NCBI GenBank assembly: GCA_947095535.1
Contig: OX352772.1
Location: 40,319,445 to 40,383,444 of the forward strand
Reading direction: 5' to 3'
From: Poecilobothrus nobilitatus
Lineage: Eukaryota > Arthropoda > Insecta > Diptera > Dolichopodidae
DNA length: 64,000 bases
The notes under the pieces are model-generated. The model was not told where the DNA came from and searched no databases. It worked only from the letters and a program-made list of their open reading frames with translations. Shown in pieces: positions 1 through 12,689 of the stretch; position 1 is the stretch's first letter; every line of letters begins with the position of its first letter. The translations under genes and the position numbers were made by a program.

Positions 1-1867
1 TGCAAAATAATTTTTATTTTTTAAAAGCAAAAAAGTAAAGGTAATGTTGATTTGAATTTTTTTTTGAAGTTTTTTCTTAAATTTTTTAAAAACAAAAATA
101 GTTTATTTTGAAATCGGTGCATTGTTCAGCGTAATTTTGAGTTCTTTCCAATTTTTCTAAAGCCGCTACAAAATTCATTATTGATCTATAAAAAATTATT
201 TTAAACGTATTTTACTTTAGAATTATTTATTTATACTGAAAAAACACAAAAAAAATATCTACCAAAAAATACTAGATACAAAAAATATTTTACGAAGTAT
301 GACTTTGACATCTGTAAAAAGTGTTTGCAGCCGAATAGACTTCAGCATACTAATTTTTCGGAATGCTGAACAAACTTTTTCAGTCGAACGATTTTTTCAC
401 CGAACTTCAGTATAATAATATAAGGCCGATTTACAGCACAACGAAAGGTATTTATTTATTTCAACTAAATATGCCTTGCGAGATTCCATTCAATTAATTA
501 AAAATTTTTGTTTTTTACAATAAAAGGTAAGTATATAAGTGCATGAAAAAAATAAAATAAATCCAAATCAATATTATTTAAAACAGTTAAAATTCAAAAG
601 TCTTGACATAAAGATTTAAAAAATAAAAAACAAAATAAGGAAGTAAAAAATTTCAAAAATGTAAAATATAAGTAAAAATAAAATAATAAGTAAAAAAAAT
701 AATTTTTAAAATACATATGCTTTTATAAAAACCGAATTCGCCCCCTAAAAAGTAGAAAATAAAATTGATTGCAAAACTTTAGCTTTTTGTACTGTTATAA
801 TATAAAAGAAAATTGCTGGAATAAGATTAAATAAAAATCTGCGAAATTTAAGGTTCGTGTTTCTTTTTTATTGAAGTAAAAAAAATTTTAAAAGGAAACC
901 GGCAATTTAATCAATAGCTTTAGTAGCTGAAAAAATATATCGATGAAATAAATAATTATACTCCCTGGAAATGGTTGACTTAAAGTCTTATGCTTCTGAA
1001 TGGTCAATACAGAATATTTATTAGGGTAATATAATCATAAATAATGGGAAGAAAAAAACAATAAAATTAAATAAAAATTAAATAAAATATAAAAAAAAAA
1101 CTGAAAACAAATTTACCTGTATATGTATAACTAAAAGGTAAAGGATAATTTTTTCTTTGCAAATTCACAAAAATTATTACAATTATCAATAAATATTTTT
1201 CTATGAGAATCGTTAAGTTTATTTGACAATAGGATAATAGTTTCTAAATATTTAAAACGCTTTTATTAAATTCTTAAAAGCCTATGTACATTAATTTATT
1301 TATTATATATAACTAAAGTATCTTTATATAAAGTTGTCTGGAATCTGATTACTCTGGTTTTTAATTTTAAATTTTAATAATTGTTTTTTTCTTTTTCTTT
1401 TAAACTTCCGAAAAAATAAATCATGATCTTAAATCATTTGTTATAATTGACTTAAATAACATTTAATATAATAAAATCAAGGTAGTTTGTTGATTTTAAA
1501 TTACAAGTAATTTTTAAAATTTTTTATTTTTTTATTTTTTTTTTTTTGATTTTTTGTTGATGTTTTTACTTTTTTTTTTGTTTTTAATTAAAACATCAAT
1601 CGATGTATATACAAATTAAAATAAAGATACCGGCTATTTTTTATTTAAATTATTTTATTGAAATATCTATTTAAAAAGATTTATTAATAATATTTAAATT
1701 TGGTTTTGAATAGAAGAAAGACTTTCAGTTAAGCACATGTCAATTTTTTTTTCTTTTAAATTTAATAAAAATATACGTATAATATTGAAAGAATATATGA
1801 TATTTTTGTAATCAAAACCAAATTGGTCATTAAATTTTTCATCATCAGAATTAAATCACTTCTTCGT
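1..1867. other. AT-rich intergenic DNA
   Basis: No open frame with coding-like composition is visible on either strand. The stretch is dominated by A- and T-runs and K/N/F/I-type chance translations. The only structure seen is a small imperfect stem near 343-368 (CAGCAT facing ATGCTG). Confidence 0.6.
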
Positions 1868-1919
1868 TGTTTACAGCATATGCCATATACGCTATTACCC
1901 TTTAGGCCACCGAGGTCAC
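1868..1919 (-). repeat. SINE A head fragment
   Basis: On the minus strand this reads as the start of the tRNA-like head seen in full at 7761-7920: CCTCGGTGGCCTA followed by a degraded form of the GCGTATAAAATACGC stem. The body is missing, so this is a truncated old copy. Confidence 0.65.
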
Positions 1920-2953
1920 GCTATTAAATTATAAATATTTGAATAAAATATTATCGAATTTTGTTAATTTTAAGCTTTGTATTTTGATGTTTCATTGATT
2001 ATAGTTAGGTCGACTTTTGTTCGGCTCCTTTTCTTTTGTTTTTAACATTTTTTGAATTTGTTTTTGGTGATCCTGTTTAATTTCAATGTGTTAAGCCAAG
2101 TAATTGGTATACGTTAGATTTATAGATTGAAAAACATCATTTGCATCTTTGGCTTCATTTATGTTGTCTAATTGTTATCTGTTGGATTATAAACGATCTT
2201 GTTGTTTTCTTTGATTTTAAATTAAAAAAAAAATATCTAAAACTACAGTTTACATAACTAAAATTTTTGGCAATGGAAATAAAAATAAAAATTTGGTGAT
2301 TTGTTGTTTTAACTTTTTCAAGTAGTAAATAGTATTATTGCAGGTGCAAAATAATTTATAAATTTATAAAGCAGTCTTAAAACTTTTTTTTTACTTTTTA
2401 CATGTAGAAAACGAAATACTATAATATATAAAAATTATTTTATGCTATTGGTTTATGCTTTAAAGTTAAAAATGACTCATTAAATTTATTGTATTTTAAT
2501 TTGCATTGAAAATTTATTATTTTGTTGTACAATATTATAATAAAATCTTAATTTAAATTATGCAAAATTTCATTGCAATAAAAAAAAAGTTTTAATTAGG
2601 CATTAAAAACAAAAATATTTAGGTTTTTTAATGACAATTATATAAAAACAATGTTACGATTACGAATTATCTAAAAATATATTATAACTTTTATAATATT
2701 AACCTCACTATTTATATATGTACATATGTATATAATATTAGTGTATATAATGTTAAATATATACTTATTATATGCATATACTTAATGTATAATTTAACAA
2801 ATTGTGGAATTGTTACCACACATCTGTATTACACATCTGTACCATAAATAGCTTGTAAAAGTTGCAGTTATTTGCCAGTTGTTCTTATAGTTTAAATTTG
2901 TAAACCTCATAAAGGTCTGAAATTTGCATCTTCTACGTAAAGTTCTTGATTGT
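1920..2953. other. AT-rich intergenic DNA
   Basis: No gene is seen. It holds a TA-rich stretch around 2700-2790 (alternating TATATG/CATATA) and many homopolymer runs. Confidence 0.6.
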
Positions 2954-3905
2954 TTTTTTTATAAAACATGAGTATTGATAATGAAGTGATAAATAAATGA
3001 ATGTTAGATCATAAGCTCACTGTTAACATAAGTATGACAGAATACATGCTTATAAAAAAACCACTAAATATATCAATAAATGTTAATATTGAAGAAGTAG
3101 AAGTATTTAAATAACTTGGTGTGTGCATTGATTCTGATTTAAACTTATCACTCAAATGAATTTAAATTTAACTTATCACTCAAATGAATTAGTAAAAAAA
3201 TGTCGACGTATTGCGGGTAGTTTAAAACTAGCACAAAAAAAAATTCCACATGATAATAAAATAGCCATATTCTACTGTCTATTTCACTCTACTATTACTT
3301 ATGGTGTTGTTGTACAGGGCAACAATTTCGAAAAAAAAATGCTTATCGTACAGATTATCCAAAATAAAGTGATAAAAAATTTCTTTGGTCTAAATCATAG
3401 TACGCTAACAGCTTACATGCACAAACAGTTTTAAATATTACCAATAATTGCACTCTTCAAAAGAATGAAGCAAGCTTTACATATATATAATATATAAAAA
3501 ATTAGTTAATTAAGAGTAATATGCAATTACTTCATAATATTAAAATACACTCTCATGACACAAGATCTTCAAATTTACTGCATCACGGTTCAAATAAAAA
3601 TTTTAAATCATATGGCCTTTGTGGAATTTACGTCTCTTCAATAAAAAGTTTTAATGCCTTACCTACCTTATGAAATTTTTTAGAAAAAAGCAAAATTAAA
3701 ATTAAATTGAAAAAATATTTTTTTGGAACTAATTATTTGATAAAAAGAAAAACAAAAAATAAATAAAATAAAATAAATTTGTTTACATTATTGTTGTTAT
3801 AACTGTAAAATTACATACAATTTGTAAAATTATCTATTATTATTAATACACACTCTGTTCTCAGTTCTTTATAGAGAAATAAAGAAAATAAATAAATAAA
3901 TAATA
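2954..3905 (+). mobile_element. Decayed non-LTR retrotransposon, 3' part
   Basis: Broken frames read together as the end of a LINE reverse transcriptase. Near 2990-3060 the translation gives N-K-stop-M-L-D-H-K-L-T-V-N, the region after the catalytic box. Next comes LGVCIDSDLN (the usual LGVxIDSxLxW). The longest open piece, 3156-3434, has SLKLAQKKIPHDNK and FHSTITYGVVVQG, typical of the RT thumb. From about 3536 another frame gives HSHDTRSSNLLHHG and SFNALPTLW, the C-terminal end seen in CR1/Rex-like elements. The segment ends at 3880-3905 in an AAATAAAT-type tail, as expected for a LINE 3' end. Stops and frameshifts show it is dead. The clade is inferred and no 5' half is present. Confidence 0.75.
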
Positions 3906-6160
3906 AATTAGTTTTCTATTCTGCATAAATCATAGATATATTAACTAATAAATGGGAAGTTAGGTATAGTTGTTTCTTTTCTTCTTATGTGTTTTCCTCT
4001 TAAGGTGTTACCTCCTCTCTTAAGGTATTCAATCAAAAAACTACATATGCATTTTATAATATGTATACATTTCGTTCACTCAGCTGTTTATATTTATTAA
4101 AATAATGTAAAGCAGTTTTTCATAACCAGTTTCATTCAGAGATTTTGAGTTTTTATGTTACTTAATAATTGTTATATTTTGTTTTTAAAATTAAAATTTA
4201 ATTTAATTAAGGTTATTTAAATTTTTAACTACTTAGTAACAAAATAAGTAATAAAATCCTTAAAAAAATTAGAAATGAATTTATTTCACCTTTTAGGAAC
4301 CTATTTCTGAGGAAACTAAAGCAATACATACGTACGGTTCACTCAGCTGTTTTTCAAAATTGGCTGGAAATATTTTCTTCACTGCCTATCTATTAGTAAT
4401 ATATCTATGACATAAAGTAAAATTTTTTTTTTTGTTTTTATTATTTTAAAAAGGAAATTTCAAAAAAAAAAATATGCTTTTTTGTTTCATTTCGCCCATT
4501 TGCTAATTTGTTCACCCAACGTTTCACTTTGTCAAGAAGTTTTTTGTGTAGTCCTATTGTTACCAGACTCTAAAAGTCGAAAAAATCTTTAGTTTTTAAA
4601 TAGGTGTAACTTAAGTGTTTTATTATCATATTTATTGTTAACAGTTTAACAAGACAAGAGTTGATGTTTACATTTATTTCACCACGATGATATCCCTCTG
4701 ACAGAAAAAGCTTCAAAACCTTCTCGAATCATAAAAAAAGAAACTATCGATATATTTCCGCCTTTTCTTTCTAAAATCTTACACTATAAATTAATGCATG
4801 TTCATTTTAATTTTTAATGACTTATACCGATTGTCAAAAATGTATATATGTATAGGTAATATATATGAAGTTCTTATAATGTGCCATAATGTATCTATAA
4901 TAATTGTGTTCTCATTCGCCTTTCACTTTTTTAATTTAACTGATTAAATTATGTAAGTATGAATTAAAGAATTTTAATAAAAAGTGTATCAAAGTAAATT
5001 TAAAGAACTTTAAATAGAACTTAAAATAAAAAAAAAAACAGCCAAAGAAATCATTAATTAACAGGTTCTAAAAAAAAAAAAAAACTTTTAAAGACTTACT
5101 AAATTTTTTAACCATTAAGATAAAATAAACTTAAAATAGGCTTAAGGAATTATGCAATGCTTTTTATATTCGAAATCAAGTTGAATGACTTAAAGAAAGT
5201 AATATAATTATTAAAAAAAAAAAAAAAACAAAATATGATAAAATTAAATAAAACATATATAGTATAGGTATATTTAAAAAAATTTTTTTTTTTTTTGGTT
5301 TTTTGAAAGTAAAATAGAAATTGAAATTCTGGAATTAATGTTATAGGTCTTTATGTTAAGCATATAAATGATACAATACAATAAAATATTTTTGAAGTTA
5401 TTTAATAAATAATCCAATGTTATTTAAAATGTTATTATTATGTTAATTATTTTTTCTTTATTTTGAAGTCATAGTAAATTTTTCATTACAAGGAAGAAAC
5501 TAGTTTTAAATTTAGAACTAAATTTTGATATTTGTTTTCTTTATTGTTTTTTTTTTCTTAATGTTTACTTTTAATTAAAACATGAATAATAAAAATAAGT
5601 TGAATTTTTAATTTCATTTTATTTTTAAATTTAATTATCGTTCAAAAAGCACAAAAAAAAAAGAAATATTAACGAGTAAAATATAAAATACATACCTACC
5701 TGTAAAAAAAAACAAAACTTTAAGGTGGCTATAAATGACATTAAAATAAATACTTTTCATTTCAATTTTAAGAACAATTAATTTGTAAAATAATATTTAA
5801 AATTTGTCCAGTTATTTTAGAAATCATTAAAAATGGTTTTCTGCAATCTTTATAATATTAGGTTTTTTTTTTGTTTGTCATTATACAAGAAAATAAACTA
5901 AAATCTTTAAAATTTATTGAAATTTCTATTTTTTTCTTATACATAATTAAATTTTTTATTTATACTTAATTTTTGTAACCAATTTTGCACAAATGACTGC
6001 TTTAACTAAATATCTATATTTCCTTTTTCCTTCTATAAAAATTTAATAAAATAAAAACTGACGCGACAAATCGTTAAATTTTGAATTTATTGAAAGAAAA
6101 TGTGTTAAAGTAACTTTTATCTTGTAATAAATACTCAATAACTGCAATCTCATACAAATA
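3906..6160. other. AT-rich intergenic DNA
   Basis: No gene is seen. A short direct repeat, GTTCACTCAGCTGTTT, occurs at about 4073-4088 and 4337-4352. The tract around 4640-4760 weakly resembles 36040-36150 (a GATGATATC word and an AAAAAGAAACTA word in the same order). Otherwise it is homopolymer-rich. Confidence 0.55.
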
Positions 6161-7168
6161 GTGGCCGGAATTAACACCAATGGAATTTACATCAGATGGG
6201 AATTAATATCTACCAAGTCGGAATTTAAATCTTGTGAGATTAATTCCTATTCCATTGTAGAAAAAGTGATGTAAATTCCTATTTTGACGTTTTTCGCGAT
6301 GTTAGCGTTTTTAGCATAATATAGGCGAGATTCTGAATTAAAAGGGATTTTAGAGTTGAATTCAAAATCAAGGTATTCCATTTTCTCCGAATATTTATAT
6401 ATACATATGTATGAAGAAAAATATGCGGTAGGGGTTGACGATTCTGTACCGTTCCTTTTCCGAGTCCGACCACATATACACACCGCTTCCGCGTCCGCGC
6501 CAAAGTCGATTGATTTTATGTCGCATATATAGGCATATATATAGGCTAGATGCTGAATTAGGTTCTCAACTTAATTTTTGTTTAAGTTTAGAGTTGAATT
6601 CAAAATCAGGGTTATTCGGCTAAAAATTCGTTTCATTTATTTAAGTACAGTAACTAAGAAAAAAAATAACAATATTATCATGACCAATCTTTAAACCTAA
6701 AATCAGTTCTAGAATTTATTAAAAAATTAAAAAAATACAATTAAAGCTTAAACAGAAATGCTAAAAATAAAAAAAAAGCATATAGCAAATGTTTCCCTAA
6801 AATAATTTGTTTTATTTCCCTTGGAATTTACATCACATGTTAATTAACTTCCACCCATGTTTCCTTGTGTTCCCATGTTTTCAAACTCATTCATTAAAAA
6901 GAGATAATTAACTGTTACAAATTATAATCAGCTCTATATTACTATTTAACTCTTATAGAAATAATTCTCATTTATTTGTTGGGAAAAAGATGTTAATTCC
7001 CAGTTCCCACCTATTGTTTTAAAATATGATGTAAGTTCTCATTTTGATGTTATGTTAATTCCCACTTGAATGAGAATTAACATCACTCTTGTTTTGTTAT
7101 GTTAATTCTCACTTGATGGATCTTAATTCCCATGAGATATATATTCCCGTGGAGTTAATTCCGGCCAC
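6161..7168. mobile_element. Foldback element with GGAATTAA-motif arms
   Basis: The left end starts GTGGCCGGAATTAAC and the right end is its inverse, GTTAATTCCGGCCAC. Both arms go inward as spaced repeats of a (G)GGAATTAAYATC motif, so the ends pair over roughly 70 bp with mismatches. The centre (about 6320-6610) carries two copies of a shared core, whose diagnostic words are GATTCTGAATTA and TTTTAGAGTTGAATTCAAAA (the latter at about 6350 and 6588). A GC-richer patch lies at 6430-6510. The flanks share CAAATA as a possible imperfect target duplication. No transposase is present, so it would be non-autonomous. Confidence 0.75.
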
Positions 7169-7284
7169 CCAAATAAATATAAGAGTTATGATATTTAAAA
7201 TGTTTCTACGTTCTTCTAATTTTTATTTTTATTTTCTTTTCTCCTCCCATAAAAATTATAGGAAATTGACTAAGTTTTTTATTC

Positions 7285-7400
7285 ATATTTGAATAACATC
7301 AGTTTACTAAATCATTGATTACTCGGCTGTAGTTATTGTACAAAACTATGAACCCCAAATATATTTTATTTTGGGCTTCATCTATTACTTCAGCTTATAC
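7285..7400 (-). repeat. SINE C body fragment
   Basis: The stretch with CATTGATTACTCGGCTGTAG and TATTGTAC matches the bodies at 8262, 15029 and 20630. Neither the tRNA-like head nor the conserved 3' end is preserved. Confidence 0.55.
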
Positions 7401-7760
7401 CATCTGCTACAAAATTTATTTCATATTTTATTACATACATTATATTACGATATGATATTAATGGTAAGATATACTACGTATACTTATTTTTATTTATTTT
7501 TATTTCACATACGATTTCTTTCATAAACATTCATTATTCCGATACCAATTCAATTAACTTTTCACTAATTAGCTAATAATAAAAAAATCTTGACTAAATC
7601 TATTTAAAAGCTAAATACTTACAATATAGGTACTTCCGATTTTGTATATTGAAATCAAAATATAAAAAAATTTTTTTTTTTTTCAAATTTATTCATATTT
7701 TGTAAATACAACTTAAAAAAAAAAAAAATAAGTCTACACAGAACTTAAATTAACTGAACT

Positions 7761-7920
7761 TAAATGTGGACAGGAAATTACACAGCCTTTCCTGTTCAGA
7801 CGTGTCTGTAAATGTCGTAAGGCGGAATAACTCTTACAACTGTGTGGGATTCGAACCTACACTTCCTCGGCGTTTACAGCGTATTTTATACGCTCTTACC
7901 CACTAGGCCACCGAGGCCCC
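7761..7920 (-). repeat. SINE A, near-complete copy
   Basis: Read on the minus strand it begins GGGGCCTCGGTGGCCTAGTG (A-box), then the GCGTATAAAATACGC stem, then a B-box-like GGTTCGAATCCCACAC arm. The family body follows: CGACATTTACAG, CAGGAAAGGC and TGTAATTTCCTGTCCACATT. It is a tRNA-derived SINE, not a working tRNA gene, because the body continues past the tRNA end and many diverged copies exist nearby. Confidence 0.85.
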
Positions 7921-8056
7921 TGTCAAAATAATAAAAAAATACAACACATTTTTTGTACGCCTTGTCAATTTTTAAATCTTAAAATCTCAACGTACTGTAC
8001 GTCGCGTATTTCGGTGATTCACATTTGAATACATGTGTTTAAAATTATTTTGACAG
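7920..8056. repeat. Small inverted repeat element
   Basis: CTGTCAAAATAAT at 7920-7932 is perfectly inverted at 8044-8056, enclosing about 110 bp with GTACG-rich palindromic words (near 7991-8000 and 8070). The left arm abuts the 5' end of the SINE A copy. It could be a tiny MITE, but no target duplication is clear. Confidence 0.5.
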
Positions 8057-8261
8057 AATATATACGCCGTACGCTTTTATTTAGGTTGAGCACTATAAAT
8101 TGGCGGGAAAAAAATTTTTTAGTTTTATTCTAATTACTCACCAGGAGATTTATATAGCGAACTAGCCAAAAAATTTTGAAATTTGAGAATTGTCTAAGCA
8201 ATTTAACACTACATGAAAAATTCAGCAGTGTTAAAGAACGAAACAACCCCTATTATTATAA

Positions 8262-8460
8262 TTTTTTTGTCCTTGCCACTTCTATAAGGAGCATAAAGCA
8301 TCCACTAAGTCATTTATTATTCATTTTTGACTAAACTTCAGTTTCACGAATCATTAATTTCACTAGGCCGTTGATTATTCGACTGAAACTATTGTACTAT
8401 GAGACGTTTCTTTTATTTCTACTCCATCTATTTATTATCTTGTTTTATGGTTAAAGCATT
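8262..8460 (-). repeat. SINE C copy
   Basis: Strong match to 20630-20835: CCACTAAGTCATTTATTATT, TTTTTGACTAA, CTTCAGTTT and CGTTGATTA occur in the same order. On the minus strand the 3' end is the CTTATAGRARTGGCAAG word. The tRNA-like head is missing or too decayed to see. Confidence 0.75.
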
Positions 8461-9425
8461 AAATTTTTTAAAACTACACTATAGAGTAATATTAGTTTAA
8501 GTATACTAATTAATAAATTTTACAAAATTGTAAATAAAAGTGATTAATTTGATATTACAATAAATTAAACTTAACAGGTTTTTTTTGAAATTTTTATTTT
8601 AATATACCAAACTCTGCTAACGAATTTTTCAGGTCTGGACCCCATAATAATAAAACAATATTAAAACTTAAATGTTTTGTTTATAATTAATTAAATTAAT
8701 TTTTTATATTATCTTTATTTTTGTGATAATAAAATCGTGTCTGGTATGTAAATTTTTAGTTACACGAATCTTTTATATAATATATTCCATATTAATTTAA
8801 AATTAATTTTATATTCAAATGAATTATACTATGTACATACCTACAAACTTGTTTTAAAATTTGTATGTTAATTATTAATATTAAACTAGTAATACATGCT
8901 AAATCATAAATAAGTAACTAACAGAACGGTTTTTAAACAGCCGCCTTAAAATATGCAAATGTTTATAATAAATTAATCAACTTATTAAAATTTATTTATT
9001 GGTTTTATGTTGTAAATTTAGGAATTGCTACTAAATACAGTAACATCTTATTATGTTTATTTAAAATAAATTATAATAAATCAAAAAATTTAAATTTTTC
9101 AATAAAATAATAATATTTTAATTATGAATATATAAATATATCTATATAAATGATAATAAATAAAAAAAAAAAAAATAAAAATTATGAATAAGAAGGATGA
9201 CTCATAAAATTTTTAATTATATGATTTTTTTAACTTCAATATTAAATTAAGATCGAAATCATTGTGACAAAATGAAGACTTAATAAAAAAATCATTCATT
9301 TAGAAAAAAACAAAAAATAGAAAAAACTATATTGAAATAAATTAAATTTTAAAGAAAATAAGGGGCAATCCGTATATAAAATCTATTTTACCTATGTATA
9401 TAAATATTTTCGTATACTTAATTAA
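8461..9425. other. AT-rich intergenic DNA
   Basis: No gene or recognisable repeat. The base composition is extreme even for this window. Confidence 0.6.
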
Positions 9426-9700
9426 TTATATCCTACACCTAAAGTGTAGGGTATATTAATTTCTGTCCGTCTGTTCGCACTATAACATTATAGGTAGGTT
9501 ACTAATTTCGAAAGAAGGAAAAAATCTGTCCATTGGTTAGGGTTTTGGAAGCTTCCAAACGAGCTCAAGAGTAAACAAGATAAAGCCTTTACATTTGGTA
9601 CAAAAGTATTCATCTATGTTCCTGAAATTTGAGATGAATTGGAGTGGCGATTCGGGTAGCTGAGACACGCCTGCCAAAGCCTAACAAGGATATCTTCCAA
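9426..9700 (+). repeat. Interspersed repeat D, copy 1
   Basis: It opens with a hairpin (TATCCTACAC facing GTGTAGGGTA), then TTCTGTCCGTCTGTTCGC and, further on, GATTCGGGTAGCTGA. The last two words recur in order at 46930-47040, and the GAGTAGCT word also at about 46290. Coding content is not apparent. Confidence 0.5.
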
Positions 9701-10084
9701 ATTAATAATAGAATAAAAACGTATGCACTTAACTTATGGATTTTTAATTTAATTTGAATTTTGCAGGTTCAGGTATTCTGGTTCATTTACAGGCGATTAG
9801 TCAAGCATCATATATACGGATGCCACTTTAAGATAATATTTTTGTTTGGTTCAACATCTTTTAACATTTTATTTTAGCAGTCGAACTTCCTGCATGCAGA
9901 TGTTTGTTTTATACAATATTTCATTATTAAATTCAGTAAAATTAGCTATCATAATAACTTTAAATGAGCTTCAGAGTCTTCTAAGGATCCCCTCCACGGT
10001 TGTAACTATTCACCCCAGATAATTTTATTTCGGTACCTCTTCTAACAATGCATCATTTACATTTATCGGCGTGGTGTTAGTGGA

Positions 10085-11035
10085 ATTGAATCCTGTAATT
10101 TTAGTCTTAAGTTCATCTTAATCAGTTTATTCCACCAATTATCCTATTTGCTTTATTCATGACAGCATTTATTTATACGTTAAACAGAAAGGGAGAGAGT
10201 GGGCAGCCTTGTTTCACCTCTTTTTATAATTTTATTAGAGCGTTTAATCTTCCTTTATGGAGTATTTGGCAATTTCCATCTTTGTAGAATGCTTTTATTA
10301 TCCTTATTATTTTACCAGAGATAGCTCTTAGCTCTAGTGTACTCTATATTTTATCTCTTCTAACTGTATCAAATGCTCTCATGAAATCTGTATAAGCTAT
10401 GCGTGGAAGTGAGTTAAATTCTACAGACTACTCTATTATAATTCTTAATGACTTTGTGTGTTCTATATAGTTGTGGGCTCTTTTGAAGTCAGTTTCTTCT
10501 TTTCTTGTTGAGTTCTCCAGGTGATTTACGATTCTGAAGTGAATTACTATTGCTATTATTTTGACTAATGTATTTAGTATAGTTATGCCTCTCCAATTTT
10601 TGCAGTCACTTAGATCGTATTTCTTTGGTAGTTTAACGGTTGCTCGAGTTTTCCACTGTTGATTCAGTTTTTCTCTATTACAAATCTGCTTTATTACTGT
10701 ACGATTTCACCGCTCTTTTTGCTGTCTGTTAGAAGCAATTCTGGGGATACCATAATTTCCTTCTGCTTTGTAAGTTTTCAGTTTTTTAATGGCGTTTTGT
10801 ATTTCTCTGTCGATTGGAGGAGTTTGTATTAATTTCAGTAGGTCTTCTCTCTATCCACCTTTGCATTTGTTATTCTAAGTGTAATTTCATTGTAATTTCA
10901 ATTGTAATTTCAGTAGGTGACCTTGGGCTATCAGTATTGATCGTGAATTCTGCTTCTTGAGCGCTTTCATTTATTTCTTTCAAGTGAGTGAGAGCCATCT
11001 CCACCTTTGGATTTGTTATTCAAATGAAGTTAAAT
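10085..11035 (-). pseudogene. Non-LTR retrotransposon reverse transcriptase, dead
   Basis: Minus-strand frames, joined across frameshifts, give successive RT blocks. PPIDREIQNAIKKLK and YKAEGNYGIP fit the usual EIxxAIxxLKxxKAxGxDGI. Then come KLPKKYDLSDCKNWRGITIL, AYTDFMRAFDTVRRD (first catalytic Asp block) and KQGCPLSPFLFNV. Sequence after this block (where YxDD should be) is not recognisable, and several in-frame stops occur. GC content is clearly above the flanks. The order of blocks is diagnostic of a LINE RT. The clade is not decided. No endonuclease part was found upstream. Confidence 0.85.
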
Positions 11036-11958
11036 TTTATTTCTACCTAATTTTATTGACTAGTTAGACTTATTATAAAAGTCTAAAAAGTAGTTAGCGA
11101 CATTTTGATTTTTCTCTTTGAGTTTCTGTTGAAATCTTCATCCTTTTAAATAAAGGAGTCAAAATTTTTATAGGCTTTATTTAGTACTTAACAAATAATG
11201 TTGATTACCCATAAAATTAACAATAAGGGGTTCCCTTTATTTTTATGATATGTGAAAAATGCTGAAAAATAAAAAAAATATGTTTCTTAATTAATTTTAG
11301 AAAAAAAAAAATACCAGAAAAAGAAAATAATTTTATTAAAGTTCATTAAGTAAAAACATTATGTTTAACACCAACAACTTGTTTTTAATTTATTTATTTA
11401 GGAAAATTTATATACTATAGATAATATTGTTAATCATACTAGCCTAAATATGTCAATATAGAATATATAGAACCGGAACCATAGTTCTTAAAACTCTTTA
11501 TAATATTTATTTAACATATGCATATAATTTATTATATACTCGTGTAGTATTTAAAATTAATTCTGTTCTAAACTTTTTTATTTAATTTTTTTGCTTTTTT
11601 ATTTTAATAACAAGTCATTTATCAAAAGTTAATCAGTTCAATAATATTAAATTAATAAGTTGTATGGATTGTTTTGTAGACATAATGAGAATCTTTTCAA
11701 TTTGATTAAAATTTTTTTTATTTTTAATTTTTTTAATGATAAAAACTGGTTTAATATTATTATATAGTATTTAAGGTAATATTTAAGTTAATTAGTACAC
11801 AAAAAAAAAAAAATAAATAAATAAATAAATAAGGAAATGTGTTTTAAGAAATTTTAGTAAAATTTTAATATTGAAATTTTATTTTAATATAATATAATAA
11901 AGTAATTGAATTGATCACACCTTCTAGATATATGAATTTTATCTCATAAATTTTTTAG
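11036..11958. other. AT-rich intergenic DNA with AAAT microsatellite
   Basis: No gene. A run of about seven AAAT units lies near 11810-11833, the kind of tail that LINEs and SINEs leave, but no element body precedes it clearly. Confidence 0.55.
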
Positions 11959-12689
11959 GGAGCGGTATGAAATCTTGACAATTTTAATCTTGTTTTTTAA
12001 AATCTCGCTTTTTAAAATCTTGCCTTTTAAAATTTCGCCTTTTAAAATCTCGTCTTTTCATAACTTCGCTTTTTAATGTCGAAAAATTTTTGTTTTTTAA
12101 ATATTAGGTATATTTTGGGCTATTCTTTTTACTAAATCTAATTTACTAATTATTTTTCTTTTCTTTATTCTCTGTATTTTTTAACTGTATTTATAGCATT
12201 TTCTTTTTTGTATTATTTATTCCGATATTTTTCATTTTCACCAAACTTTTCAGAGCAATTAATTATAAGCTATTTACCCACCTCTGTTACCAGTCTATAA
12301 ATACCAAAATGGAATTTACTAACCGCATAATCTTTAATATGGATTTTTAAAGTATAATCAGTAAAGTTTTTACTTGTAGATCTTTCATAGTAAATACCAA
12401 GAATTTCAAACGCAAATGTTGACCAACAAATATTTTAAAAAATAAGTGAAAAATTTTGAGAATTCAAATCATATGATTCTAAGATTTAGCATATGATTTT
12501 AAAGTATTGGATCGTATGCATAAAAATGAGCTTAAGCTCAGAGTTTAAGCAAAAGAGTTCAAACTCGTAATTGAGTTCTAGATAAGAGCAATTGCTTAAA
12601 CTCGATTCTGTATGCAAAAAAATAAGGTAAAGCTTCTTTGCTTAAACTCAAAAAAAAAAATGTGATTTTGTTAGTTTTTGTGTTTAGAA

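Noticed and set aside
6247..6623. Overlapping small frames on both strands in the first foldback
   Set aside because: They span the shared non-coding core, which is not conserved as protein in the other elements.
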